64,000 nucleotides of DNA, from assembly GCA_964472495.1 (NCBI GenBank), contig CAYYLD010000001.1:65523-129522 (forward strand). The letters run 5' to 3'. Positions 16,339-23,467 of the stretch are shown in pieces (position 1 is the first letter of the stretch; each line of letters begins with the position of its first letter). The translations under genes were made by a program, and so were the position numbers. The stretch comes from CAYXST01 sp964472495. GTDB lineage: Bacteria; Patescibacteriota; Minisyncoccia; Portnoybacterales; UBA2143. The notes under the pieces were generated by a model that did no database searches, was not told the DNA's origin, and worked only from the letters and a program-made list of their open reading frames with translations.

Positions 16339-17244
16339 TTAAAACTTCAATAAATAATTGACTAATTTATCTAATTCTTTTTGGTCGGCGAACTCAATAC
16401 GCAAATAACCTCTGCCTTTCCTTTGAGTGATGCTGACCCGTCGGCCCAAGGTCTCGGTCAGGCCTTTTTCTTTTTCCTTGAAAATAAGATTTTTCGGCCC
16501 ACTAGCATGGGGCTTAGGTATAGCTACTTGTCTGGCCCTTTCTTCAGCCCGTCGCACATCTAAATTTCCTCTAATAATCGCCTGATAAAGAGATAAGCGA
16601 GCGGTCGGGTTAGCCATCAAGATAGCCCGACCATGGCCCTCACTAATCCGGCCACTGGCCAGCGCTTTCTGAACTTGCGGCGGTAAATTTAACAATCTTA
16701 AGGCATTAGTCACTGTTACCCGACTCTTGCCTATTTTTTGGGCAATCTGGCTGTGCTTTAATTTAAAATTTTGATGAAGCTGCTTGAAGGCCCGGGCCGC
16801 TTCAATAGGATTAAGATTTTCCCGTTGGAGATTTTCAACTAAAGCCAGTTCCAATTTTTCATAAGCCGAACTATCTCGAATGATTACCGGCACATGAGGC
16901 AGACCGGCCATTTTTGCCGCTCTTAATCTTCGCTCACCGGCTACCAATTCATACTCTACCTGGTGTCCCCGTTCAGTCGGTCTCTCAACTTTGGTGACAA
17001 TTAACGGCTGGAGAATGCCATGTTCCCGAATTGAATCAGCCATCTCTTTTAAGCTTTCTTCGGATATCTCTTTGCGCGGCTGATGAGGATTGGGTCTAAT
17101 CTTGTCAATCTCTATATTGAAAACACTCTCTTTTTTCGGCTCCAACCAACTTTCTCTTCGACTTTCATTTTTAATCAGTTGAGCTATTTTGGGTTGTTTT
17201 TTAGGAATAAGGGATTGCAGTCCCTTGCCTAATCCTTGTTTCAT
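16339..17244 (-). CDS. parB: chromosome-partitioning protein ParB
   Basis: ParB is a CTP-dependent clamp that spreads from parS and guides the origin with ParA. The N-terminus reads MKQGLGKGLQSLIP, as in Spo0J. Box I and the CTP site appear as IRPNPHQPRK, GILQPLIV and GERRLRAAKMAG; Box II as ALVENLQRENLNPIEAARAF. A helix-turn-helix (HSQIAQKIGKSRVTVTNALR) precedes the C-terminal dimer domain. At 301 residues it is full length. It lies 50 bp after parA. No canonical 16-bp parS was spotted by eye in the window. Confidence 0.95.
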   Translation of the reverse strand: MKQGLGKGLQSLIPKKQPKIAQLIKNESRRESWLEPKKESVFNIEIDKIRPNPHQPRKEISEESLKEMADSIREHGILQPLIVTKVERPTERGHQVEYELVAGERRLRAAKMAGLPHVPVIIRDSSAYEKLELALVENLQRENLNPIEAARAFKQLHQNFKLKHSQIAQKIGKSRVTVTNALRLLNLPPQVQKALASGRISEGHGRAILMANPTARLSLYQAIIRGNLDVRRAEERARQVAIPKPHASGPKNLIFKEKEKGLTETLGRRVSITQRKGRGYLRIEFADQKELDKLVNYLLKF

Positions 17245-17294
17245 AGAATTTAACCCGGCCAGCCAAAATCTCGCTATCAGTTGACCGGTGAAGA

Positions 17295-18059
17295 TTACTC
17301 CCCCAGTTTAATCAATTCTTGAGCTAATTGTCGATAAGCCCGCGCTCCCTTAGAATGAGGATCGTATTGAAGAATTGATTGGCCAAAACTAGGCGCTTCG
17401 GCTAATTTAACACAGCGCGGGATAATTGCTTCAAAAACGTAACTATTGAAATTTCTTTCCATTTCCTTGCGAACCTGACGGGAAAGCTTGTTGCGACGGT
17501 CGTACATAGTCAACAAAGCGCCTTTAATTTCGGTCGGACTATTTAAATTTTCCTGAACTAGTTCAATAGTTCTCAAAAGCTGACCTAATCCTTCTAAAGC
17601 ATAGTATTCGCATTGAACCGGAATAATCACTTCGTCAGCCGCCACCAAGCCGTTTATAGTCAAAAGACCCAAACTGGGCGGGCAATCAACTAAAATATAG
17701 TCGTAGTCGGTTCTAATCCGGCGGAGTAATTCATAAAGTTTAAACTCCCGATTATTTTGAGAGACCAATTCCACGGTCGCTCCGGCCAAATCGGGCGCGG
17801 CCGGCATTATGTCACAGCCAAAGAGAGCCGTTCGTCGGATAATCTCTTCAGGGAGCAGACCGCCGATTAGAGAATGGTACAAATTTAAAGGAATATTTTG
17901 GGGATCGAGGCCGATGCCGGAAGTAGCGTTGGCCTGGGGGTCAATATCAACCAAAAGAACATACTTACCCAGAGCGGCTAAGTAACTTGATAAATTTATA
18001 GCCGTGGTACTCTTGCCAACGCCGCCCTTTTGGTTGACTAAACTAATTATCTGAGCCAT
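17295..18059 (-). CDS. parA: chromosome-partitioning ATPase ParA/Soj
   Basis: A deviant Walker-A ATPase that moves ParB-origin complexes. The motif KGGVGKSTTAIN is at residues 10-21, with DIDPQANATSG near 39 and the Walker B DYILVDCPPSLG near 118. The 254-residue length is that of Soj. It is the first gene of parA-parB, preceded by a near-consensus promoter. The pair lies about 45 kb from dnaA-dnaN, more separated than in many bacteria. Confidence 0.96.
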   Translation of the reverse strand: MAQIISLVNQKGGVGKSTTAINLSSYLAALGKYVLLVDIDPQANATSGIGLDPQNIPLNLYHSLIGGLLPEEIIRRTALFGCDIMPAAPDLAGATVELVSQNNREFKLYELLRRIRTDYDYILVDCPPSLGLLTINGLVAADEVIIPVQCEYYALEGLGQLLRTIELVQENLNSPTEIKGALLTMYDRRNKLSRQVRKEMERNFNSYVFEAIIPRCVKLAEAPSFGQSILQYDPHSKGARAYRQLAQELIKLGE

Positions 18060-18068
18060 GTTTTATAT

Positions 18069-18097
18069 ATTATACTCTAATTTTTTCTGATTGACAA
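18069..18097 (-). promoter_or_regulatory. sigma70-like promoter for parA-parB
   Basis: On the minus strand TTGTCA (18092-18097) and a perfect TATAAT (18069-18074) are separated by 17 bp, just before the parA ATG at 18059. This is one of the best promoter matches in the window; the mRNA leader would be only a few bases long. Confidence 0.65.
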
Positions 18098-18127
18098 CAA
18101 GGAGATTTTAAGAGAGAATATGATTAA

Positions 18128-18214
18128 GCCGAAGTGGTGAAATTGGAAAACACGCAGCACTCAAAATGCTGTGGGCGTAAGCCCTTGAGGGTTCGAGTCC
18201 CTCCTTCGGCACCA
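18128..18214 (+). tRNA. tRNA-Leu (anticodon CAA)
   Basis: The 87-base gene folds as a class II tRNA: acceptor GCCGAAG/CTTCGGC, anticodon arm CAGCA-CTCAAAA-TGCTG with anticodon CAA, a long variable arm (TGGGCGTAAGCCCT), T arm GAGGG-TTCGAGT-CCCTC, discriminator A and an encoded CCA end. It reads the TTG leucine codon. It lies divergent from parA and overlaps the 3' end of the PAP2 gene on the opposite strand. Confidence 0.96.
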
Positions 18215-18721
18215 GAAATAAATCAACCAGCCAAAAAACAAGCCGATTAGCCCGCCGGCTAAAATATCGGCAGGATAATGGAGCCCAACGAAAACTCGGC
18301 TTAAACTGATTAAAAAACTGGCCAAGAAAAAGAAAAGGCCGGTTTTTTTGTAGTAAAGAAAAATAACCGCGCTTAAAGCAAAGAAAAAAGCAGCATGGCC
18401 AGAAGGGAAAGAGCCGCTGGCCGAGTGTTCTAATAATTGGTGGACTTGATGGGCAACGAATGGACGCGGTCGATAGTAGAGCCAATGGATTATTTCAACA
18501 ATAATAAAACGACTAAAAAGAGCGGCTCCCAAAGATAAACCAATTATTTTAATCGTTCTCGGCCACTTCTCTTTCCTGAATAAAAAGTCCCAGGCCAACC
18601 AAGCTAGTAAAATAAAAATTAAAAAATAACCCAAATATTTAGCTAAAAAAATAGCTAAAGCATCTAAACAAATCCATTGGCCAGCCCATTGATTAAAAAA
18701 ATGGAAAAGATATTTATCCAC
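18161..18721 (-). CDS. PAP2-family lipid phosphatase
   Basis: This membrane phosphatase probably dephosphorylates undecaprenyl pyrophosphate or a phospholipid. The three catalytic motifs are clear: YYRPRPF, SFPSGHAAF and SRVFVGLHYPADI, set among about six hydrophobic helices. The start is a GTG at 18721 sharing its first G with the tsaC stop (TAGTG), a coupling arrangement. The frame does not stop at the end of the last helix but runs 54 bases through the antisense strand of tRNA-Leu, adding RRRDSNPQGLTPTAF. Confidence 0.88.
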   Translation of the reverse strand: MDKYLFHFFNQWAGQWICLDALAIFLAKYLGYFLIFILLAWLAWDFLFRKEKWPRTIKIIGLSLGAALFSRFIIVEIIHWLYYRPRPFVAHQVHQLLEHSASGSFPSGHAAFFFALSAVIFLYYKKTGLFFFLASFLISLSRVFVGLHYPADILAGGLIGLFFGWLIYFWCRRRDSNPQGLTPTAF

Positions 18722-19365
18722 TAAGTTTTAAGAAGTTTTAATAAGTCCTTTTTATTGGTCGGACCGACCCGTAAAACTTTCGGTTGAGAACTGGTTAAAT
18801 CTAAAAGAGTTGCCGGCGAACGAGCTGGTAATTGCCCGGCGTCCAAAATCAAATCTGGTCGGGGATAGGCCTTGTCAAAAATTTTAACAACTTCAGCGGC
18901 CGAACTTAAAGGGGGCTGGCCGGAAAAATTAGCCGAAGTAGCCGTAATCGGCTCTTCTAGATTAGCCATTAAAGTTCGGGTTAAACGGCAATCAGCGATG
19001 CGCAAACCGATTGTTTTTTTGCCAGCCGTCAAAAAATCGGGCACGATATCCCGTTTTTCTAAAATAACCGTCACCGGGCCCGGCCAAACAGCCGCCAAAA
19101 CCTTCTCTATTTTCCTGTCAACAAAAGCTAATTCCTTAGCCATGGCTATATCACGAACCATGACCGGGACCGGCTTGGTTTCCGGTCTTTGCTTGAGCTT
19201 AAAAAGCCGCTCTAGACAATGAACCCGTAAAGCGTTTACTCCCAAGCCGTAAACTGTGTCGGTCGGGTAAACCACTGAACCATTTCTTTGAATAACTGTT
19301 ATTACTTTACTAATAATCTTTGGATTCCGCCAATCGGCCGATAAATTAATTTTAATAATTTCCAT
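18721..19365 (-). CDS. tsaC: threonylcarbamoyl-AMP synthase
   Basis: This YrdC/Sua5-family enzyme makes threonylcarbamoyl-AMP for the t6A37 modification of ANN-decoding tRNAs. Diagnostic segments are GSVVYPTDTVYGLGVNAL near residue 29, FKLKQRPETKPVPVMV, GPVTVILEK and EEPITATSANFSGQPP. The 214 residues correspond to a YrdC domain with a short tail, not the longer Sua5. tsaE, which works in the next step, is at 45324-45794. A long hairpin element separates it from leuS upstream. Confidence 0.93.
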   Translation of the reverse strand: MEIIKINLSADWRNPKIISKVITVIQRNGSVVYPTDTVYGLGVNALRVHCLERLFKLKQRPETKPVPVMVRDIAMAKELAFVDRKIEKVLAAVWPGPVTVILEKRDIVPDFLTAGKKTIGLRIADCRLTRTLMANLEEPITATSANFSGQPPLSSAAEVVKIFDKAYPRPDLILDAGQLPARSPATLLDLTSSQPKVLRVGPTNKKDLLKLLKT

Positions 19366-19373
19366 TGTTTCTT

Positions 19374-19535
19374 AAGGCCTCTTACATAATAACCTTTCTA
19401 CTGCAATTTTCAGATTTTGGCTACGGCTTTGCAAAATTTTTTCAACATATATTAGCATATATGCCTCAAAATTTTTGCTTCGCCTCGCTCAAAATCTGAA
19501 AATTTCGTTACGAAAATTATTATGTAAGAGGCCTT
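19374..19535. repeat. 162-bp inverted-repeat element between leuS and tsaC
   Basis: Perfect 19-bp ends (AAGGCCTCTTACATAATAA at 19374-19392, inverted at 19517-19535) enclose a further imperfect inverted region (AATTTTCAGATTTTG near 19406, matched around 19490) and an AT-rich loop with TATATTAGCATATATG. The right end overlaps the leuS stop codon by one base and the left end lies 8 bp from the tsaC start, so it fills the entire gap. It resembles a miniature inverted-repeat element and could also terminate or process the leuS-tsaC mRNA. Confidence 0.65.
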
Positions 19536-22000
19536 TAAACAACTACTAAATTAATCAAGCGATTAGGAATATAAATAACCTTCTTTGGCTCTTTATCGGC
19601 CAGCCATTTTTTAATCTTTTCTTGAGATAAAGCTAATTCTTTAACCTCTTTCTCAGAAATACATTTTTTAACTTCTATCTTGTCTCTGACTTTTCCATTA
19701 ATTTGGATAATCAATTGGAAAGTTTCTTCTTCAATCAATTTTTTGTCGTATTGAGGCCATTTTTCCAAGAAAACACTCTTTTGGTGACCCAATTTTCCCC
19801 ATAGCTCTTCGGCCAAATGAGGCGCCAGAGGGGCTAATAAGCGTAAGAAAATTTCCGCATCTTTTTTGGCTAAAGCCCGTTTATCTTCGGCCCAAAGATT
19901 GATGAACTCCATAAAAGAGGCAACGGCTGTATTAAATTTCATCGTTTCTAAATCATGACCGACTTTTTTAACCAATTGATGTAATTTAGATAATAACTCT
20001 TTATCGGTTTGAGAACCTAATTTTTGTTTGTTATTGAATAATTGCCAAAGCCGATTGAGAAAACGATAACAACCCTGGACCCCTCTGGTGCTCCAATTAA
20101 TCATTTGACCATAAGGGCCCATAAACATCTCGTAAACTCGCAAAGTATCAGTCCCGTATTCTTTAATGACTTCGTCGGGGCGAATAACGTTATTAAAACT
20201 CTTGCTCATCTTGCGACCGTCTTCAGCTAAAACAACTCCATGGGAATAACGACGCTGATAGGGCTCAACAGTCGGCACTTTTCCTAAATCATACAAAAAC
20301 TTGTGCCAAAAACGAGAATAAAGCAAATGGAGAGTGGTATGCTCCATACCGCCGTTATACAAGTCAACCGGCAGCCAATATTTTAATTTCTTAAAATCAG
20401 CTAATTCCTTATTATTCTTAGGGTCAACGTATCTTAAGAAATACCAGGAAGAGCCGGCCCAGTTGGGCATGGTGTCTGTTTCTCTTTGAGCTGGCCCACC
20501 ACACTGGGGACATTTGGTCTTAACCCATTCTTTTATTTTAGCCAAAGGCGATTGGCCGGTCTCGCTAGGCTGATATTTTTTGACGGAAGGCAATTCCACC
20601 GGCAAATCTTTATCAGGGACAGCCACCGCCCCGCACTTTCGGCAATGAACAATCGGAATCGGTTCGCCCCAATAATGCTGTCGGGAAAAAATCCAATCGC
20701 GCAGCTTATACTGAATCGTTTTTCGGCCCGACTTATTCTTAGTCAGCCATTCAGTAATCTTTTTTATCGCTTCTTGAGAAGACAAGCCGCTAAACTGGCC
20801 GGAATTAACTAATTGGCCATACTCGGTATAGGGTTCTTTGGAAAGATCTCCACCACTTATCACTTCTCGAATTTCCAGGCCGTATTTTGCAGCAAAAGCA
20901 TAGTCTCTTTTGTCATGAGCCGGCACAATCATGACCGCTCCGCCGCCATAAGTAGCAACCACGTAATCACTGACCCAAATCGGTATTTTCTCCTGATTAA
21001 TCGGGTTTAAACAATAAGAGCCAAGAAAAACACCCGTTTTTTCCTTATCCAACTGGGTTCTTTCAAACTCGCTTTTCTTTTTAGAGTCCGAAACATATTT
21101 CCTGACTTTTTCTTTATTTTCAGGAGTGGTTAATTTGTCCAACAAAGGATGCTCTGGAGCGATAATCATGGCGGTGATACCGAAAATAGTATCAACCCGG
21201 GTGGTAAAGACGGTAATAGTAAGGGCGTGCCTTTTGATTCCACGATCTGGCGAAGCAAGGTCGTGGTCAAAAGGTACGTCCTTGATTTCGTCCATAACTA
21301 CCGAAAAATTAATTTCCGTGCCATAACTGCGGCCAATCCAGTTAATCTGTTGTCTTTTGATTTTCTCCAAATAATCAACTTTTTCCAAATCATCAATTAA
21401 CCGGTCAGCGTAAGCGGTAATTTTCAAGAGCCACTGCTTAAGGGTTCTTTGCTCGGTTTGGGCGCCGCAACGTTCGCACTTACCGCCAATGACTTCCTCG
21501 TTAGCCAGACCGATTTTACAACTGGGACACCAGTTAATCGGCATTTCCGACTGATAAGCCAGGCCTTTTTTAAAAAATTGCAAGAATATCCATTGTGACC
21601 ACTTATAATATTCAGGGTCAGTCGTATTAATTTCCCGCGACCAGTCAAAAGAAAGACCCAGAGAATTCATCTGCTTTTTAAAAACCTTGATGTTGTCTTC
21701 AGTTACCTTGGCCGGATGAATACCGGTCTTAATGGCGTAATTCTCGGTCGGCAGGCCAAAAGCATCCCAGCCCATCGGATAAAGAACATTAAAACCCTCC
21801 ATCCTTTTCTTACGGGCCAGAGCGTCTAAGGCCACGTAACTGCGGACATGGCCAACATGTAAACCATCACCCGAAGGATATGGAAATTCAACCATAATAT
21901 ATTTTTTCGGCTTTTTAGAAAAATCTTCGGCCTGATAAAGTTTCTGTTCGGCCCACTTCTCCTGCCACTTTTTTTCAATTTTCTGGGGATTGTATTTCAT
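19535..22000 (-). CDS. leuS: leucyl-tRNA synthetase
   Basis: A class Ia synthetase with a CP1 editing domain. The start at 22000 gives the family N-terminus MKYNPQKIEKKWQEKW; the in-frame upstream start at 22087 would read through a repeat element and is rejected. The HIGH motif is HVGH at residues 48-51, a Zn-ribbon (CPSC/CERCG) follows, editing motifs TVFTTRVDTIFG and GGAVMIVPAHDKRDYAFA are present, and GRKMSKSFNN is the KMSKS loop. Residues 240-260 are encoded by a complete 63-bp palindromic element inserted at the start of the editing domain, just before TITVFTTR. Length is 821 residues. Confidence 0.95.
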   Translation of the reverse strand: MKYNPQKIEKKWQEKWAEQKLYQAEDFSKKPKKYIMVEFPYPSGDGLHVGHVRSYVALDALARKKRMEGFNVLYPMGWDAFGLPTENYAIKTGIHPAKVTEDNIKVFKKQMNSLGLSFDWSREINTTDPEYYKWSQWIFLQFFKKGLAYQSEMPINWCPSCKIGLANEEVIGGKCERCGAQTEQRTLKQWLLKITAYADRLIDDLEKVDYLEKIKRQQINWIGRSYGTEINFSVVMDEIKDVPFDHDLASPDRGIKRHALTITVFTTRVDTIFGITAMIIAPEHPLLDKLTTPENKEKVRKYVSDSKKKSEFERTQLDKEKTGVFLGSYCLNPINQEKIPIWVSDYVVATYGGGAVMIVPAHDKRDYAFAAKYGLEIREVISGGDLSKEPYTEYGQLVNSGQFSGLSSQEAIKKITEWLTKNKSGRKTIQYKLRDWIFSRQHYWGEPIPIVHCRKCGAVAVPDKDLPVELPSVKKYQPSETGQSPLAKIKEWVKTKCPQCGGPAQRETDTMPNWAGSSWYFLRYVDPKNNKELADFKKLKYWLPVDLYNGGMEHTTLHLLYSRFWHKFLYDLGKVPTVEPYQRRYSHGVVLAEDGRKMSKSFNNVIRPDEVIKEYGTDTLRVYEMFMGPYGQMINWSTRGVQGCYRFLNRLWQLFNNKQKLGSQTDKELLSKLHQLVKKVGHDLETMKFNTAVASFMEFINLWAEDKRALAKKDAEIFLRLLAPLAPHLAEELWGKLGHQKSVFLEKWPQYDKKLIEEETFQLIIQINGKVRDKIEVKKCISEKEVKELALSQEKIKKWLADKEPKKVIYIPNRLINLVVV
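21221..21283. repeat. 63-bp nested palindromic element, in frame in leuS
   Basis: The outer ends AAGGGCGTGCCTTT and AAAGGTACGTCCTT are imperfect inverted copies, and an inner stem CCACGATCTGG/CAAGGTCGTGG sits between them. The length is exactly 63 bp and it adds 21 codons to leuS without a stop. The peptide shares the pattern K-x-V-P-x-D near its start and R-G-I near residue 14 with the copy in argS. See also 22014-22076 and 38206-38268. Confidence 0.9.
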
Positions 22001-22013
22001 ATTGATATTGTAT

Positions 22014-22076
22014 AAGGGCGTACATTGAGATTCCACGCCCTTGCGAAGTAAGGGCGTGGTCGAAAGGCACGCCCTT
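22014..22076. repeat. 63-bp nested palindromic element upstream of leuS
   Basis: This is the most symmetrical copy: outer ends AAGGGCGTAC and GGCACGCCCTT, inner hairpin CCACGCCCTT-GCGAAGT-AAGGGCGTGG. It is 63 bp, the same length as those in leuS and argS, and ends 14 bp before the leuS ATG. Its 21-codon coding frame is open here too, but is out of frame with leuS. It would place a strong hairpin in the leuS leader. Confidence 0.9.
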
Positions 22077-22146
22077 AATTCTGACATTCACTCAACATTC
22101 TTAAATATACCTAATGTCACTCCTTTTTTCAAGTTAATATAAATAT

Positions 22147-22177
22147 AAAAAAGGCCCTGTGAAAAATCACAAGGCCC
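22147..22177 (-). terminator. terminator of the 116-aa hypothetical gene
   Basis: On the minus strand the stem GGCCTTGTGA/TCACAGGGCC (one G-U pair, 4-base loop) is followed by TTTTTT. It lies about 30 bp downstream of the stop at 22205. Confidence 0.75.
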
Positions 22178-22204
22178 ATTGCCTCCAGCTTAGCTCTGGT
22201 CATA

Positions 22205-22555
22205 CTAATCGCCGTAGACCTCGATCGGCTGTCCATTGAAGGTAGCTGGTCTCGGCTCACCCCGCTTCTCAACCTCAAAAGAATCATTGGTTGGGAAAAT
22301 GAAAGTTCCTGTAGGAATTTCGACCTTGATAAACTCGAATTTATCATGAACAGCCTGAAACCTACATTCACCTTTTTCCTTTAGATTGCCGGGCCAGCCT
22401 CTGTTAAGATAGGCTATATTAGTTCTTGCACTGCCATCAGAAGGCTGATGGATAACGAAATAATCTTCTTCGTCTATTTTGCCAAAGAATAAAACACTAT
22501 GACCTGTTGGCAACCCCTCAACAACTGGTTTCTGAATTATCCTAACCTTTTCCAT
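22205..22555 (-). CDS. hypothetical protein (116 aa)
   Basis: A textbook Shine-Dalgarno (ATAGGAGGTAATT) precedes the ATG at 22555, and a terminator follows, so this is a discrete monocistronic gene. The product is soluble and beta-rich, with LPTGHSVLFFGKIDEEDYFVI near residue 15 and EIPTGTFIFPTNDSFEV near residue 75. No transmembrane or catalytic motif is visible and I do not recognise a family. Like other hypothetical genes here (4457, 41966, 55919, 56617) it has a strong ribosome-binding site while housekeeping genes often lack one. Confidence 0.65.
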   Translation of the reverse strand: MEKVRIIQKPVVEGLPTGHSVLFFGKIDEEDYFVIHQPSDGSARTNIAYLNRGWPGNLKEKGECRFQAVHDKFEFIKVEIPTGTFIFPTNDSFEVEKRGEPRPATFNGQPIEVYGD

Positions 22556-22595
22556 AGCAATTACCTCCTATATTAAAATTTTCGTTGATTAAGAA

Positions 22596-23459
22596 CTATA
22601 TCCCGAATAACTCCCGGGCGTTTTTAGTTGTTTGTTCAGCCACTTTCGCCAATTTCACTCCTTTAATCTCAGCTATTTTTTCAGCTACGTATTTAACATA
22701 TAAAGGTTCGTTCCGTTCGCCCCGATGAAGGACCGGGGTCAAATAAGGACAGTCGGTTTCCAAAAGAATTCTTTCCAAAGGCAAATTCTTAATGACCTTA
22801 TCGTAATCGCGGGCATAGGTAATTAAACCGTTAAAACCAAAATAAAGGCCCATATCCATTAATTTCTCGGCTTGCGACCAGCGACCCATAAAACAATGGA
22901 GAACTCCTTTAAGTTGGGACGAACCGGCTCCCGGACAACTAAAAGGACAATTAGCGCAACCATCCGACAAACAAGCTAAAATCTCAATCAAATCGTCATA
23001 GGCCTTGCGGCAATGGAAAATGACCGGCTTGCCTGTTTGTTGAGCCAATTCCAAATGCTCTAACAAGACCTCTTTTTGTTTATCTTTGGCTGACTGACTA
23101 ATTTCATCGTTGTATTCCAGACCGATTTCGCCCATAGCCACTGCCTTGGGATTGTTTAATAATTCTCGGTATCTATCCGGCTCAAATTCTTCCAATTCCC
23201 GACTTTCTCCTTGAGCATCCTTATCCTGCTTAAGATTATCCAGATGAACATGGCTGGGATGAAGCCCGACGGCTGCATAAACTCCTTCGGGATATTTCTT
23301 GGCATACTCAACCGCCCGACGGCTGGTGCTGTATTGGGCACCGACATTAATCAGCCAAACATTTTCTTTCAAAGTCCGTTTGATTACTCCATCACCATCC
23401 TCTTTGTAAGCGTTAAAATTAACATGGGCATGACTATCAATTAAAAAAGGCTGAGCCAT
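22596..23459 (-). CDS. tatD: TatD-family metal-dependent deoxyribonuclease
   Basis: A TIM-barrel amidohydrolase-fold nuclease with 3'-5' exonuclease activity in characterised relatives. Motifs in order are DSHAHVNF at residues 8-15, VGLHPSH near 65, AMGEIGLEYND near 108, VIFHCRKA near 144, LHCFMG and LLETDCPYLTP near 235. These supply the His, Glu and Asp metal ligands. A four-Cys insertion (CLSDGCANCPFSCPG) after the IFHC strand is unusual for TatD and could bind a metal. At 287 residues it is longer than the usual 255-265. It lies 8 bp downstream of metG. Confidence 0.92.
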   Translation of the reverse strand: MAQPFLIDSHAHVNFNAYKEDGDGVIKRTLKENVWLINVGAQYSTSRRAVEYAKKYPEGVYAAVGLHPSHVHLDNLKQDKDAQGESRELEEFEPDRYRELLNNPKAVAMGEIGLEYNDEISQSAKDKQKEVLLEHLELAQQTGKPVIFHCRKAYDDLIEILACLSDGCANCPFSCPGAGSSQLKGVLHCFMGRWSQAEKLMDMGLYFGFNGLITYARDYDKVIKNLPLERILLETDCPYLTPVLHRGERNEPLYVKYVAEKIAEIKGVKLAKVAEQTTKNARELFGI

Positions 23460-23467
23460 AAAAATAT

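Noticed and set aside
17237..17252. parS-like sequence near parB (TGTTTCAT)
   Set aside because: Only half of the 16-bp palindrome matches.
22001..22087. Longer leuS N-terminus starting at 22087
   Set aside because: It would translate the palindromic element in a frame different from that used in leuS and argS, and the family N-terminus begins at 22000.
22129..22371. 80-residue minus-strand frame downstream of the 116-aa gene
   Set aside because: It overlaps the 3' part of the better supported gene in another frame and runs through its terminator.
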